Positions 23,438-34,458 of a DNA stretch of 64,000 bases are shown piece after piece. The stretch is from Gentiana macrophylla (taxonomy: Eukaryota > Streptophyta > Magnoliopsida > Gentianales > Gentianaceae). The first letter of the stretch is position 1, and every line of letters starts with the position of its first letter. Where the stretch lies: the NCBI GenBank assembly GCA_026214975.1, contig JAOBSW010000201.1, forward strand, positions 1 to 64,000. Reading direction: 5' to 3'. The notes under the pieces are model-generated. The model ran no database searches and was not told where the DNA came from. It worked only from the letters and a program-made list of their open reading frames with translations. The position numbers and the translations under genes are program-made.

Positions 23438-24831
23438 CCTATAGGTCGCATTGCATCCGTTATACCTTACCAAGTTTCTCTTTTATACTCGGGATGAATA
23501 CATAGTGAGCCACCCACCTCGTGTTTTCCACATGGGGTTATGCTTTTGATCTTTGTCTTATCCACCCGGTTTTTAGATGAAGACTACCATCTTTAGTTGC
23601 TTGTTTATTTTTCTTTCTATTTAGTAATTTTCTTGTCTTTGGTTGTATAAAATAAAGTGGCTTAAAATGTTTTTCGGTATTCATACCTAATTATCGCTAC
23701 ATTATTCTATAACTTCCTTAGACATGGTGTTATTAACGGTTTCATGGAGTTTGTCTCGCTTATACACAGTTTTCACTTGCTTCTCCACAACGTCTTTGAC
23801 ATTTACTCCGATATTGTTCCTTTACTTGAGAGCCGTTTCAGAGCTAAGTCTTTTCTTAAATTCTCAATTATTTTTGTCATTGAGGACAATGCCATGTTTA
23901 AGTGGGGGTAGGAGACTTAGCTATGTTATGTTATGATTGAAATTTGAATGAAACGGTAGAAAAATTGAAAAATTGAAAATTTGAATACATACCATATTAT
24001 TTATCTCGCACTTTAGAATTGTGAGTTCCTAGCTAAGAATTGATAGGAAATAAACCATGTTTCATGAGTACGTGATCATTTTATACTTATGTTAAGTAAA
24101 TTTAAGGATATTCATGCCCGCTTTTGCAAGTAGTTATTTATTATTCAATTACTCAATCTGTGAATCGAGTATACCGCGCAAATCATAATAATCAAGAAAT
24201 TATGTGTAAATTGCATAGATGATTGGTTATGTGAACTTAGTATCAATATCTATCTCTGTGATGCATTCTTATCTTTTAGCCATTAAAGCAAGAGTAATAA
24301 GCTTGAGACGCACTGTGTTTTAGCAAAATGTTAGACATCGGGCTTGTAGTGACATTACCAAAGTAGCCCCCGCTTGTGGTAATATTCGATGCTATACATG
24401 ATTTAAGATAGGGGAATACTATAAAAGTTTTCTTCCTTGAGATTGATAGTATTTGAAAAATATGAAGAATTGAAGAAATTCAACTTTTAAGAGGCTTTGA
24501 GTAGTACTCGGTCTCCAAGTCCAAAATCCCTATAGATACGCCTTGCTTATTACTCTAGTGCTCTAACTCTTTGCGAGGCATAAGAAGTATGAATGCCGAG
24601 GTTGGTAGGTTGAGATTATGGGTTAGCATAAACTCTAATCTTGCCACTTAATATATAAAACTAAATGCACATGCACACATCACTGATTCATAGTAAGTAG
24701 TGAATAATGGATATCTTATGAGCATGACTAGTATGAGTTGACTTGAGTTTCTTGTGTAAGTATGATTTGACCATAGAAAATGTTGTCTTGGGAATGACTT
24801 ATTGATGCTTTGTTCGGGACGATCAAAGTCT
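23438..24831 (+). other. 3' untranslated region of element A
   Basis: Non-coding. It contains an internal polypurine-like box, GAGGACAATG then TTTAAGTGGGGGTAGG (23882-23912), about 0.93 kb before the true tract. Near the end GTTCGGGACGATC (about 24812-24824) forms a weak hairpin seen in related elements. Confidence 0.6.
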
Positions 24832-24845
24832 AAGTGGGGAGTAGT
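24832..24845 (+). other. Polypurine tract, element A
   Basis: AAGTGGGGAGTAGT directly precedes the 3' LTR start TGATGACGG. It is the plus-strand primer. Confidence 0.85.
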
Positions 24846-26660
24846 TGATGACGGTCAAATTATACCCGTAAAAGTCATCAACGTTGACCTTAAATCGAGA
24901 TTAATAATGTATATTTCATATTGAATCACTCGTTTATATTTATTATTTAATGTTAAGCGATTATTAATATGATATTTGGTATTTAGCTGTTTTTATTATT
25001 AAAAGACCGATTTATTGTGCGATAAATGCTGATTTTGCAGATCACGACAAATCGAGAGGATAAATGTCATTCAATCAGTAAATCTCGAGATAATAAGGAA
25101 GAAAATTGGAGCATTAATCAAGAGATAAATCAGAGGAATCAGATCAGCACGGAAGGATGCAGTGGGGAACAAGATAGACGAAAAGCGCGTTTAACACGAG
25201 CAGAGGGAGGCTCGGTCGACCGAGCCCTATCATTCAGTCGACCGAGTATGTCGGTTCGGTCACTCACGGGATTTTCGCATGTATATCTTCTAGATCCTCC
25301 CTAGGTCGGTTACAACCTCTATATAAGCAGCAGCTACGAAATTTGTAAAAACACACCAACACACACCTTAGACATACATACAATCCCTTCATTCTTTCTT
25401 CAATCTTACAATTCATAATATAACTTTGATACAATGTAGAATAATTTGAGGGTTTCCAGCAATTTAAGGGCTGCAATATGTAAGCCTTTATTTTCTGTTT
25501 CTTTCTTTTAAGTAATTAATCCCTCTCAATTATGCTTTATCGTTTGAATTAGTTAATCATAGCTAGATGATGTAGATCTAGGCTATGACGTTAGGAATGT
25601 GGCGACTCCTTGTCTATGAGGATCCAATAACCTACGTCATACACTTAGTATTTATTCATGAATCTACTTGATTTAATTAATGTGTATCTATGTTAGTTTA
25701 TATGAATAATGTATGACTTCATCGTTTAATATGTTTCGTATGATGAAACGCTGAGAGATATATTCTAAGATGTAATCTGGGACGAAATCGATTTGGGTGA
25801 CCGAATAAGTTCATTCGGTCGACCGAGTCTATTCACTCGGTCGATCGAGCCCCTCGTCATCTGTTAATTACGCCACGCCTTTATGGTTAGGTTAACCTAG
25901 TTGAATTTATTATCTCAAGTGGAGGTGTGGCTATGGCTACGTTACTCGCTTAGTTTAATTAAAATGTGTAAAAGGAAATAACAATATAAAACTCTTAGTA
26001 CGCTTATGAATTGCTCTTCACGGACGCTCGGCGTTATCTAGGTAGGTTTATATTTGGGGATTGCTAGCACTGATTATACATACGTCGTAGATTAGCATGA
26101 GACTATAACTTGGTAATTGCTAGTTGGACGAGAGCTTGAGTAATCGCTAGAAGTACGCCTAACCATAGGAATGTTGCCTCAGACGAGGTGTACGATTAAT
26201 ATCGGCATCCTTAGTGTCGTAAGCGTGCAAGTTATATGAGATGGATACCTAAAAGGTGAAGTCACGTAATGTAGCACGCTGATCTCAGCAACCTAACCGG
26301 TGCTAAGTCAAGTTAAAGAGGATGACTCCGTAGCCAATCTAAGATAGATACAAACGGATTGACGATTAATAAGTTCGGTTTATTATATAAGTTATCTAGG
26401 TCCAAACGATAAAGACTATAATTAGGGAGGTTAATTACGTTGTGTCGAGTCGTGTCTTTACCTTTCTTGTCTTATGTTGGTCGTAGACCGCCCTATGTCA
26501 TTGACATGTTTAATTAATTGTTTGTATATAAGATGATCCACAATTGGTTCCCTATGGGATCGACCTTGATTCACTATAGCTATACTACGATGGGCCTAGT
26601 CCTCTTGCTAGTATTGGTTTATGGTGGTCAAGTATATTATAACTAGATTGACCCCGATCA
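24846..26660 (+). repeat. 3' LTR of element A
   Basis: 1815 bp, ends CCCCGATCA; the following ATTAT is the target-site duplication. Compared with the 5' LTR it has, for example, an extra segment around 25588-25612 (GGAATGTGGCGACTCC) and several short indels. Confidence 0.95.
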
Positions 26661-26665
26661 ATTAT

Positions 26666-27154
26666 GTCACCTAATTGATCCGGGCCTGAATGAATCTAAT
26701 GAGGAATACTCAAAACCCTAATGCCTTAAGAATGTGTTTGTAGATTTTAAGATTTGCGGCTAAGTCTAAGAGCTTGTCTTAGATTGCCTACGTATCCCGT
26801 ACTTGTCCAGGAATCAAGCCTTACATAGTTCCTGGAACATGGTATTTATAATGATAACGCATGCCCTAACCCTAATCATAGGTCGGTCCGAGCTATTGTT
26901 ATATTTAACCTTAATGGGCCTTGCCTCTGCCCAAGTTATCATGTCGATAATGGGCCTTCTCAGATAGTGCGGACTCGTCCTCTGCCGACCTAACCGACTT
27001 ACGGTGGTCGAGCTGGGACCATCGTCCTACACTGCCTAAGAGTCGATCGTCGTAGCCCCGAGTCCGGGCACCGACATGCATTCCTTGACACTTGTTCATA
27101 TTATGAGGACCAACTATTAGACGATACGTGGAGGGGTGAAACCTTGTATTGTCA
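26666..27154 (-). repeat. 3' LTR of the Tat element, main part
   Basis: Resumes exactly where the 17-bp piece at 19504 stopped, and matches 35970-36451. On the minus strand it starts TGACAATAC. Directly before it in element order is the purine-rich CTGGGGGGCTTA. Confidence 0.9.
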
Positions 27155-27170
27155 TAAGCCCCCCAGACTT
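27155..27170 (-). other. Polypurine tract of the Tat element
   Basis: Minus strand AGTCTGGGGGGCTTA immediately precedes the LTR start TGACAATAC. It confirms that the element is transcribed on the minus strand. Confidence 0.75.
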
Positions 27171-28403
27171 GAGAGAGGCGACTCCCGTCGTCCGAGGTCA
27201 AATCTGCCATTTGAATCGCCTCCGAGTTGGGTTGTTGTTTGGGCAGGAAACAACTGTACTGCCACCTGCAACCCTAGCCAATCGTAGTATCGTAGCATGA
27301 CGTCATGGCGCACTAACGTCGAATCTTCAGCACAAGGAACGAGGCGTCGTTAACCTAACGCCAATACCTTGATTCTCGCGATTGGCGAGGGTTATAACCC
27401 CTCAAATCATGTCTGCTCAAATCTTTTCACGATCTTTGCAAGCATAAAATGAGAGACAAAGTCGGAGAAGAGATTATTTCGTCATTTTCCGCATAACTTC
27501 CAAACATCAAGTAAGCATCTTTCCTGTGTTCTCTTCTTCTATCGTGATTTATCAATGTCAAGTAGTGCTACTGAATCGGATAGGGGTAGTGAATCGTCTT
27601 CTCACAATCAACCCCCACTATCCACCCATTCGGATCATCCTTCCCGGTCACTTTCCGGCGAGCCCATAAGCCCATCTCCTTCTGCCCCTAGTAAACCTAA
27701 GAAATTAGTTACTAGGATGGACGGAAAAGGTCCAAAAGGTTGTCTCACTGCCCTTTCTTTAGACGAGGCTAACAAAATTTACCAAATATTTGGCCTGGTG
27801 GATCCTCAATTTGAAATCCGACTTCCGTCGGGTCAACACCAATTTGCTGATGAGCCCCCAGAAGGGTTTTGCTCAGTCTATGAAGCCCAACTTTCCAGCG
27901 GGTTGAGGTTTCCATTGTACCCGCCCGTCACAGCGATTCTGCATCACTATGAAATAAGCATTTCCCAGTTAGCCCCCAATGCTATTAGGATTCTGATGGG
28001 GTTCGTAATAGCCTGACAAATAGTAGGAGTTTGCTTCTCGGTCCCCCTCTTTCGATACTACTATAAGATTACAGGTATGCCAGACAAACTGTGGTATACC
28101 TTCCAACGAACACCAAATCGACACGAGTTTGTGTCCAAAGGGCCTTCATCGCATGGAGACTGGAAGCCGAGGTTTTTCTTCATATGTCATGGTTTGGGCA
28201 ACCCATACATAGGATAGTGGGGGTCGAGAGGCAAGAAGACGGATAAACTGTGTAGTGATCTTGTCCCTCAAGAGGCCCACCAGATGGATAATTAGGGCTC
28301 GAGGTGGCCACCCGAGATCTACACCTTTTGTATACCCTGGCTAACCTGGAGGAGGCAGGGCCGATGCCCTACTCAACACTCCATGCTCACGACCAAAAGA
28401 ACT

Positions 28404-28504
28404 GTAGGATGTTTCTCTATTTTTTTAATCATATTTTCTTTTTCTTGTCGAGATCTATAACTTGGCACTATTGATGATATTGACCTTGTCTTTTCGGTTT
28501 GCAG
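28404..28504 (+). other. Putative intron in the antisense ORF
   Basis: GTAGGATG at the start, a long T-rich tract, and CGGTTTGCAG at the end, 101 bp. The interruption lies inside the coding homology of the antisense ORF. Judged only by splice-site appearance. Confidence 0.4.
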
Positions 28505-28993
28505 TGGGAAGTTCTCTGTTATCTCTCGACCTACCAGTCCCCAAGCCGAAGGGTAAACTAGCTCCGCCTCGAGGGTCGGGTGGCCCTTCGTTAATGTTGT
28601 CGAGAGGAGGCAACTCCCCCGCTGGATAAGGAGCTCTTCCCGACTCGAGATTACTCGAGCGGCCGTCCGGGGACGATCGCGGATATCAAGCCGACGATTC
28701 CCGCCACTCCCCGACCAGCCTCACTGATCGTTCCTCTCACTCGCCATGGCTCATCGCGAGACGAAGATGATGAAGCCATAGTCGAGATAACGCCATCCGC
28801 CGATGCCGATGTCGCGCGGCAATCAAAGAAGAGACCAACCCCGCCCCGACATGGTGAGGATCAATGCAATGAGGCTAATAAGGCAAAAGTCGGTGAAGCC
28901 TCGCTTGAACTCGAAATTGACAAGAACCTGGCTACCAAGATAGCGCAACTATGGAGAACAAGGTTCTATCTTCTGCGCTTCGAAAGCTGTGTC

Positions 28994-29078
28994 GTATGAT
29001 AAGTGGCTCCCTCTCTCCTACTTTTATCTCGATGTGTCCTTTTCTTCTGCTAGATGATGCCTTTCTTTTTCTTGACAG
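28994..29078 (+). other. Second putative intron in the antisense ORF
   Basis: GTATGATAAG donor, pyrimidine tract TTTCTTTTTCTTGACAG acceptor, 85 bp. It separates ALRKLC from the LGKEVAR-type segment that precedes the coiled coil. Confidence 0.45.
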
Positions 29079-29775
29079 ACAAACCACCTCGGCAAGGAGG
29101 TCGCTAGAGATTGACTGCGCCAATCGAGGCAGAAGAGGATCTAAAGAGGAAAATTTGTGCGTTGCTCGATGAGAACACCAAGAAGAGTGCCGCCATAGCC
29201 GGATTGGAGTCCCAATTGGAGACTCATGCGATAGAGGCAGACGCCGAGATAGAGAAGTTGAAGAAGGAGCTATCTCAATCTGCCAATGATCTGACCAGGA
29301 CAAAGCTACTCGCAAGTCCCGAGAAAAAGCCGGGCCGATCCGGCGGTGGACTTCGAGAAGCGCAGAAAGTGCACGATGCTTCTTTGGCCGAGGTCGCGCA
29401 GTGCTCGGAACGGAGAGGATGCTCGAGGGTCGAGCCGAGAAAGTTCCTTCCAGTGTCGAGGCGACCAAGAAAGATGCGGTCCAGAGTATCGGAAGTCGAG
29501 AGAGCTTGATGAAGACCTAACTGTGATGATGCGTATGGCCATGATGGGCGGCTTTACAATGGCAGTGAACCAGGCTATGGATGTTTATCCAGAGTTTGAC
29601 GTGGCTAATTAAGCTTGCCGCACCGCAATTCTATGACCCTGAGGCGGAGAAGCTGTACACCCAGTATGGTGAGGAGTTCCAATGAGGGGAATCTTTTGCC
29701 CAGAAGTATGATTCGTCGACTTTCGATGCCGAGCCGACCCCGGCTATCACCGAACCGACGTCCGACGCTTCTTAA

Positions 29776-30536
29776 CTGTTATTCTTTGAATTTGACTTTT
29801 GTTGAACTTTTATTCGACCCTTTGAACTTGGACGTTTATAATATGAATTTGGTCTGTAAAACTTGTCTTGGCTGGTCTTGTGGAGCTGACCTTATTCGAT
29901 TTTGCTTCGATTTTTGTAGTATTTTGCTCTTCTTTTTATTATTTATCTTTTATATCTCGATGTCTTTTAGCTTTTCGCTTGTCGGGCCTCTGGCCCTGTT
30001 TGCTGTTTGCCTTATCGATGTCGTGTTGCCCCCCAAGTGTATTATGAACCTTTGGTTCTTATTGCACTTGTGAGTCTAGTCTAGTTGAGGTCGACCTAGT
30101 TGCCTTAGCATTTTTTGTCTCACGGACTGGTTTTGCTATGGGCGGGTTGATGCTCTAGGCCTTTGGTCCGACTTTGTGAACCATCCCTCTACCTTTGCAG
30201 TTTTTTCACATTAGGCTCGTTTTGCTTTTGGCTGGTCGATTCTATGGGCGTTTGGTCCGACTTTGCGAACTCTCCCATTGCCTTTGCATTTTTTGCCTTG
30301 TAGGCTCATTTTGCTTTAGGCTGTATTGAGGGGTCCGACTTGCGGATTTTCCCTTCGTAGTCGATTACATTGCCTTTGACATTTTATATAGTGTTAGACT
30401 TATAATGTTAAGGCTGTAGATCCTTAAAAACATAAAAGCATCTCGAGAAAATATATGTTTATTAGAATATCCATAAAATTGTCACACAGACTTATTACAA
30501 AGAGTAAAAATATGAATAACTCAAGATAAAATTCAA
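29776..30536. other. Spacer between the antisense ORF and pol in the Tat element
   Basis: T-rich on the plus strand, with short repeated phrases (GGTCCGACTTTGTGAAC, GGTCCGACTTTGCGAAC, GGTCCGACTTGCGGA at about 30165-30345). No gene is recognised. Confidence 0.5.
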
Positions 30537-31640
30537 TCAAACGTAATACTTCCTCAGATTGTTGGCGTGCCACTTGCGCCGAGAATCGTGGTCCCATCTA
30601 CTCGCCCGAGTTGGTAGGACCCTTTAGGATGAACCTTCAGGATCTGATACAGGCCTTCCTAATTCGGGTCTAACTTACCAGTCGCTTCTTGTCGGCTTGC
30701 TTCATTTTTCCTGAGGACCAAATCTCCGACTTTGAAGTATTTGTACTTGACCTTGAGTTGTAATACTATGAGATCTTTTGTTTATATCTCGCCATTCGAA
30801 ATGAATCTATTTCTCTTCGCTCCTCAACATTATCTTTTACATGTCGAAGATCGTGGGCGTTGGTTTCGACGTTGTATACTAGAACTCGAGGAGAAGGAAT
30901 ACCGATCTCTGCGGGAATTACCGCCTCGCATCCGTAGACCAGAGAGAAGGGTGTTTCTCCTGTCGAAGAATTTGGAGCTGTCACATACGACCATAGGATT
31001 CTTGGAAGTTGTGCTGCCCAGTCTCGAACTTCGGCTTCTAATCTCTTTTTCAACCCTATCTTGTTCTGTCTATTTGTCTGCTCGACTTGACCGTTTGCTT
31101 GCGGGTGAGCTACCGAGGTGAAGCTCTGACTAATATGATATTCGTTGCACCATTCTCTAACTTTTTGGTTCTTCGAACTGAGTGCCATTATCTGAGATCA
31201 GAGCCTGGAATTTCGATATCTACATAAAATATCGACTCCAATAATTTTTTGATGGTCGGTTTCGATGTCGGTCAAAGCCTTGGCTTCGACCCATTTTGTG
31301 AAGTAGTCCACCACGACGACCACGTATCTATTGTTGCCCGGAGCTCGGGGTAGAGGTCCGACTATGTCGACGCCCCACTGATCGAAAGGCCAGGCTGACG
31401 AGATGACGTTCATTTCTTGGGCCTGTTGATGGGTGATATTGTCATGGATTTGAGAAGGTTTACACTTCTGAACTAGTTTGTTCGCATCTCGTTGCATCAA
31501 CGGCCAAAAATACCCAGCTAATTTGCACTTTCGAGCAAGCATCCTAGCTCCACAATGATTTCCACAAGCTCCTATGTGGATTTCTTCCAGAAGATATGCA
31601 CCCCCATCTTCTAATGCACATCGTAACCATGGTGCTACAA
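30537..31640 (-). pseudogene. Tat element integrase
   Basis: Minus strand. The zinc-binding region lies near 31540-31610 (GNHCGARMLARKCKLAG). The core contains WGVDIVGPLPRAPGNN with the first catalytic Asp, and SVAHPQANGQVEQTNR with the Glu (31110-31150). The region of the second Asp falls at the frameshift near 31190. A C-terminal part follows (GETPFSLVYGCEAVIPAE). The polyprotein ends with WHANNLRKYYV and a TGA at 30537-30539. Integrase after RNase H is the Ty3/gypsy order. Confidence 0.88.
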
Positions 31641-31849
31641 AATATTTCCGATATAGGATAGAATCGAATAACGATACCGTGTTGGATCAAGTCGGATTTT
31701 CATTGCTTGCACCTTGTCGTATGGCGACTCGTCCTTAATGTAAAGAGCTATTGGATCCATCCATGTTGCCCGTTGAGTGATCGGCTGCACTTCTGATTCC
31801 TTGTAGCTTCTATCGGTCAATAACTCGACTAGAACTTTCTTGCTCGAGA

Positions 31850-32358
31850 CGAAGTTCGAAGCAAGTTTAGATAAGGCATCGGCTCTCTTATTCTGACTTC
31901 GGGGGACCTGCTCGATCTAAACTGACTTGAACTTTGGTATGAGGCCTTGTACCACTGTCAAGTAAATTTTCATGGTTTCTTCCTTGGCTTCATACTCCCC
32001 CCTGATATGATTTACCACCAACTGCAAGTCACTGTAAACTAGTAGATTCTTGACTCCCAACTTCAAAGCAAGCTTCAGACGTGTGATCATAGCCTCATAT
32101 TCAGCCTCGTTGTTTGTTGCTTTGAAGTCGAATCGAATGGCGTAGGGGAATTCTTCGCCTTGGGCTAATTAGAAGGAGTCCAACTCCTGCCCCCTCTTTG
32201 CTTGACGCCCTATCGACTTGGAGCGTCCACTGTTCTTCTGTGGTTTGCTTCTCTTGCTCGAGTTGGATGGAAATTCCATCAGCTAAAAAATTTGCAAAGG
32301 CTTGGGCCTTAACCACAGTCCGAGGCACGAACTCGATGTCGTACTCTGCCATCTCCAC
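31850..32358 (-). pseudogene. Tat element second (archaeal-type) RNase H
   Basis: Minus strand RVT_3-type RNase H: WTLQVDRASSKEGAGVGLLL (first Asp), NNEAEYEAM (Glu), YSDLQLVVNHIRGEYEAK (Asp) and RADALSKLAS (last Asp) across two frames. A second RNase H next to the ordinary one is a defining acquisition of the Tat lineage. There is a frameshift near 32160-32180. Confidence 0.88.
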
Positions 32359-32361
32359 TAC

Positions 32362-32800
32362 CTATTTTGCTAGTCGACCGACGTGTCGCATTTCGCTAAG
32401 ATATGCTTCAGCCGTTGGTCGCTGACCACCGTGAATGGATGGGCTTGGAAATAAGGCCTCGCTTTTCGAGGCATGTACCAAACATAATGCTAGTTTTTCG
32501 CCGTGAGTATCGGATCTCGGTCCATGCAATGCTTTACTAACAAAATAAATCGGCACTTGGCCGTGGACCCCTTCCCGAATCAGAACCGCACTCACTGCTT
32601 CTTCACATACTGCCAGATAGACCAACAATTTTTCTCCTTCCTGAGGTGAAGTGAGAGTGGGTAACTCCGACAAATATGTTTTTAAATCCTTGAAGGCTTT
32701 CTGTCACTCTTCGTCCCAATGGAAAGAACTAGCTTTACGGAGAATCTTAAAAATGGTAGAACTCATGGGCGGATCTCGATAAAACTGTTGAGGGTGGCCA
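32362..32800 (-). pseudogene. Tat element gypsy-type RNase H
   Basis: Minus strand LTSPQEGEKLLVYLAVCEEA, IREGVHGQVPIYFVSKAL and SDTHGEKLALCLVHASK are the usual RT-coupled RNase H of gypsy elements in its Tat form, where the catalytic Asp and Glu are often eroded. The upstream thumb region (32680-32800) is degraded. Confidence 0.8.
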
Positions 32801-33701
32801 TTCGACCGTGAGTCAACAGATTTCCTTTACATTCCGAGGGAAGACATGTTTTTCAAAGTGTCGATCTTATCCGGTTCGCCGAATCCCGCCTTTCGAGATC
32901 ATTTATCCTAAAACTTTCCCGACCGACCCCAAAAGGGCACTTCTTTGATTTAATTTCATCTTTTTTTCCTTAAAACCTCAAATACATCCCGAGCATCTAC
33001 CAAAGCACGCTTCATCGATCGAATCTTGATGAGCAAGTCGTCAACGCATACACTTTCATACACCTACCGATCTGCTTGGCTAAAATCTTGTTGATCGCTT
33101 CTCGATATGTAGCCCAAAGATTTTTCAACCCGAATGGCATGGTTACATAGCAGAAAGTGCCTAATTCCGTGATGAAAGCTATCTTTTCAGCGTCTTGGGG
33201 ATCCATTACGATCTGATGGTATCCGTTATATGCATCTAAAAAACCAAGCACTTCGAAGTCGATGGTTGAGTCTACTAACCTGTCAATTTTTGGCAACGGA
33301 TATGAGCCTTTCGGACATGCTTTATTCAAGTCGGTGAAGTCCACGCACATACGCCAGCTACCGTCGGGCTTCTTGACTAACACCGGGTTAGCCAGCCATT
33401 CCGGGTAGAGCACTTCTCTCACTTTCTTAGCCGTTAACAGCTTCCCGACTTCCTTCTCTATAGCTTGGTTTCACTCAGGTGTGAAACTCCTCTTTTTCTG
33501 TCTGATTGGCTTCCGGCCTTGATCTATTTCGAGCTTGTGGACCGCTATATCTGTGGATAGTCCCGGCATGTCGTCAGCCTTCCATGCAAAGACATCTCTG
33601 AACGACAAGTGACTGTTTTTCCTTAGTCGGGATCCAGATTCCGGCTTGCACACACTGATCTGTTTCGTCTTCCTATAGATGAACATCCTCGACGGGATCA
33701 A
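32800..33701 (-). pseudogene. Tat element reverse transcriptase
   Basis: Minus strand. The N-terminal region HLSFRDVFAWKADDMPGL is followed by VLVKKPDGSWRMCVDFTDLN, FLDAYNGYHQI (first catalytic Asp) and MPFGLKN. The YVDD box survives as VCVDD in the frame next to MKVYALTT near 33040-33055, showing a single-base frameshift. There is a stop near 33470. It makes cDNA from the element RNA. It is non-functional here. Confidence 0.9.
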
Positions 33702-33708
33702 CCGAAAC

Positions 33709-34170
33709 TCAACTCTTCTCCTCTTTTTCCTCAGGAATCAACTCTTCAATCAGGACTTGCTGCACAGCCATTTTCCCATCCATGACGATGGAGTTGCAGC
33801 TCCGAGCAGCTTGAATGTCTCCTCTTACATCATGCAAGCCATTCCTGGTAGGGAATTTCATGCTATTATGGACAGTGGAGATGATGGTGCGTAGGTTGAA
33901 AAGAGCAGGCTGACCTAAAATGACATTGTATGCCAAAGAGGCCTTGACTACTACGTAGTTAAATTCAAGGGTCCTTCCTCTTTCGCCATCGCCGACCATC
34001 GTTAGCAACCTTATCGAACCCATGGGATTGACCGTTTGTCCTGTGAATCCAAACAAAGGAGATGCTAAAGGAGCTATGTCCTCATCTTTCGTTTCATCGC
34101 CTTAAAAGCCGAGTAGTACAAGATATTCACCGCCTTTGTCATTATCGACGTAGACTCGATACCCGAGCTC
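33709..34170 (-). pseudogene. Tat element protease
   Basis: Minus strand. The C-terminal half (SLAYNVILGQPALFNLRTII and TVHNSMKFPTRNG) is typical of Tat proteases. The active site region near 34110-34160 reads RVYVDND and then frameshifts into NILYYSA, so the D-x-G triad is lost. Confidence 0.75.
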
Positions 34171-34458
34171 GGCTAATCACCGCATCAATTACCACGCCCC
34201 CTCACCGTGACTCGAGAATTAGGTATGTCATCTTTGGGTCCATACCCGACGACTTTGTAAATCTCGTCTCTTCTTCTCCTCGAGTATCGGTTGGCTCTCG
34301 ATCGCTCGGTCTTTATCATTTTCACCGACCAAAGATCGTATTAACGTAATTATTGGGTCGATTATCATCATACTGCCTCGATCATAGTCACCTCTGCTTG
34401 CTTCTATCTCGATCTGGGGATCGCCGCGACGTGGTGATCGGTCTCGCGCTCTCGAGCA

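Larger units (their letters stand above)
19521..26660 (+). mobile_element. Element A: non-autonomous (LARD-like) Athila-type LTR retrotransposon
   Basis: Two long LTRs (19521-21317 and 24846-26660) begin TGATGACGGTC and end CCCCGATCA, flanked by ATTAT on both sides. A perfect 18-nt primer-binding site for tRNA-Asp follows the 5' LTR, and a polypurine tract precedes the 3' LTR. The 3.5-kb interior has no protease, RT or integrase, so it must borrow proteins from relatives. The primer-binding site, a GTTCGGGACGATC sequence near the polypurine tract and LTR style place it with elements B, C and D (Athila group). Confidence 0.92.
27555..29775 (+). pseudogene. Antisense extra ORF of the Tat element (Transposase_28-type, coiled coil)
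   Basis: Runs on the plus strand, opposite to gag-pol. The first frame (27555-28016) has a Ser/Pro-rich N-terminus, then RLPSGQHQFADEPPEGFCSV and GLRFPLYPP, matching the plant 'putative gypsy-type transposon' domain (Transposase_28, PF04195). Homology continues in other frames (KPRFFFICHGLGNPY near 28180). Around 29111-29330 lies an Ala/Glu/Lys/Leu-rich coiled coil (LDENTKKSAAIAGLESQLET). The tail KYDSSTFDAEPTPAITEPTS ends at a stop near 29775. The function is unknown in the family. Two intron-like segments and several frameshifts break the frame. Confidence 0.75.

Noticed and set aside
26862..26880. CCCTAACCCTAA telomere-like motif in the Tat LTR
   Set aside because: Only two units, also present in the other LTR copy. 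Chance similarity.
28932..29542. Minus-strand open frames of 178 and 78 codons
   Set aside because: They lie opposite the coiled-coil part of the Tat antisense ORF, where the plus-strand reading matches the family. They are shadow frames.
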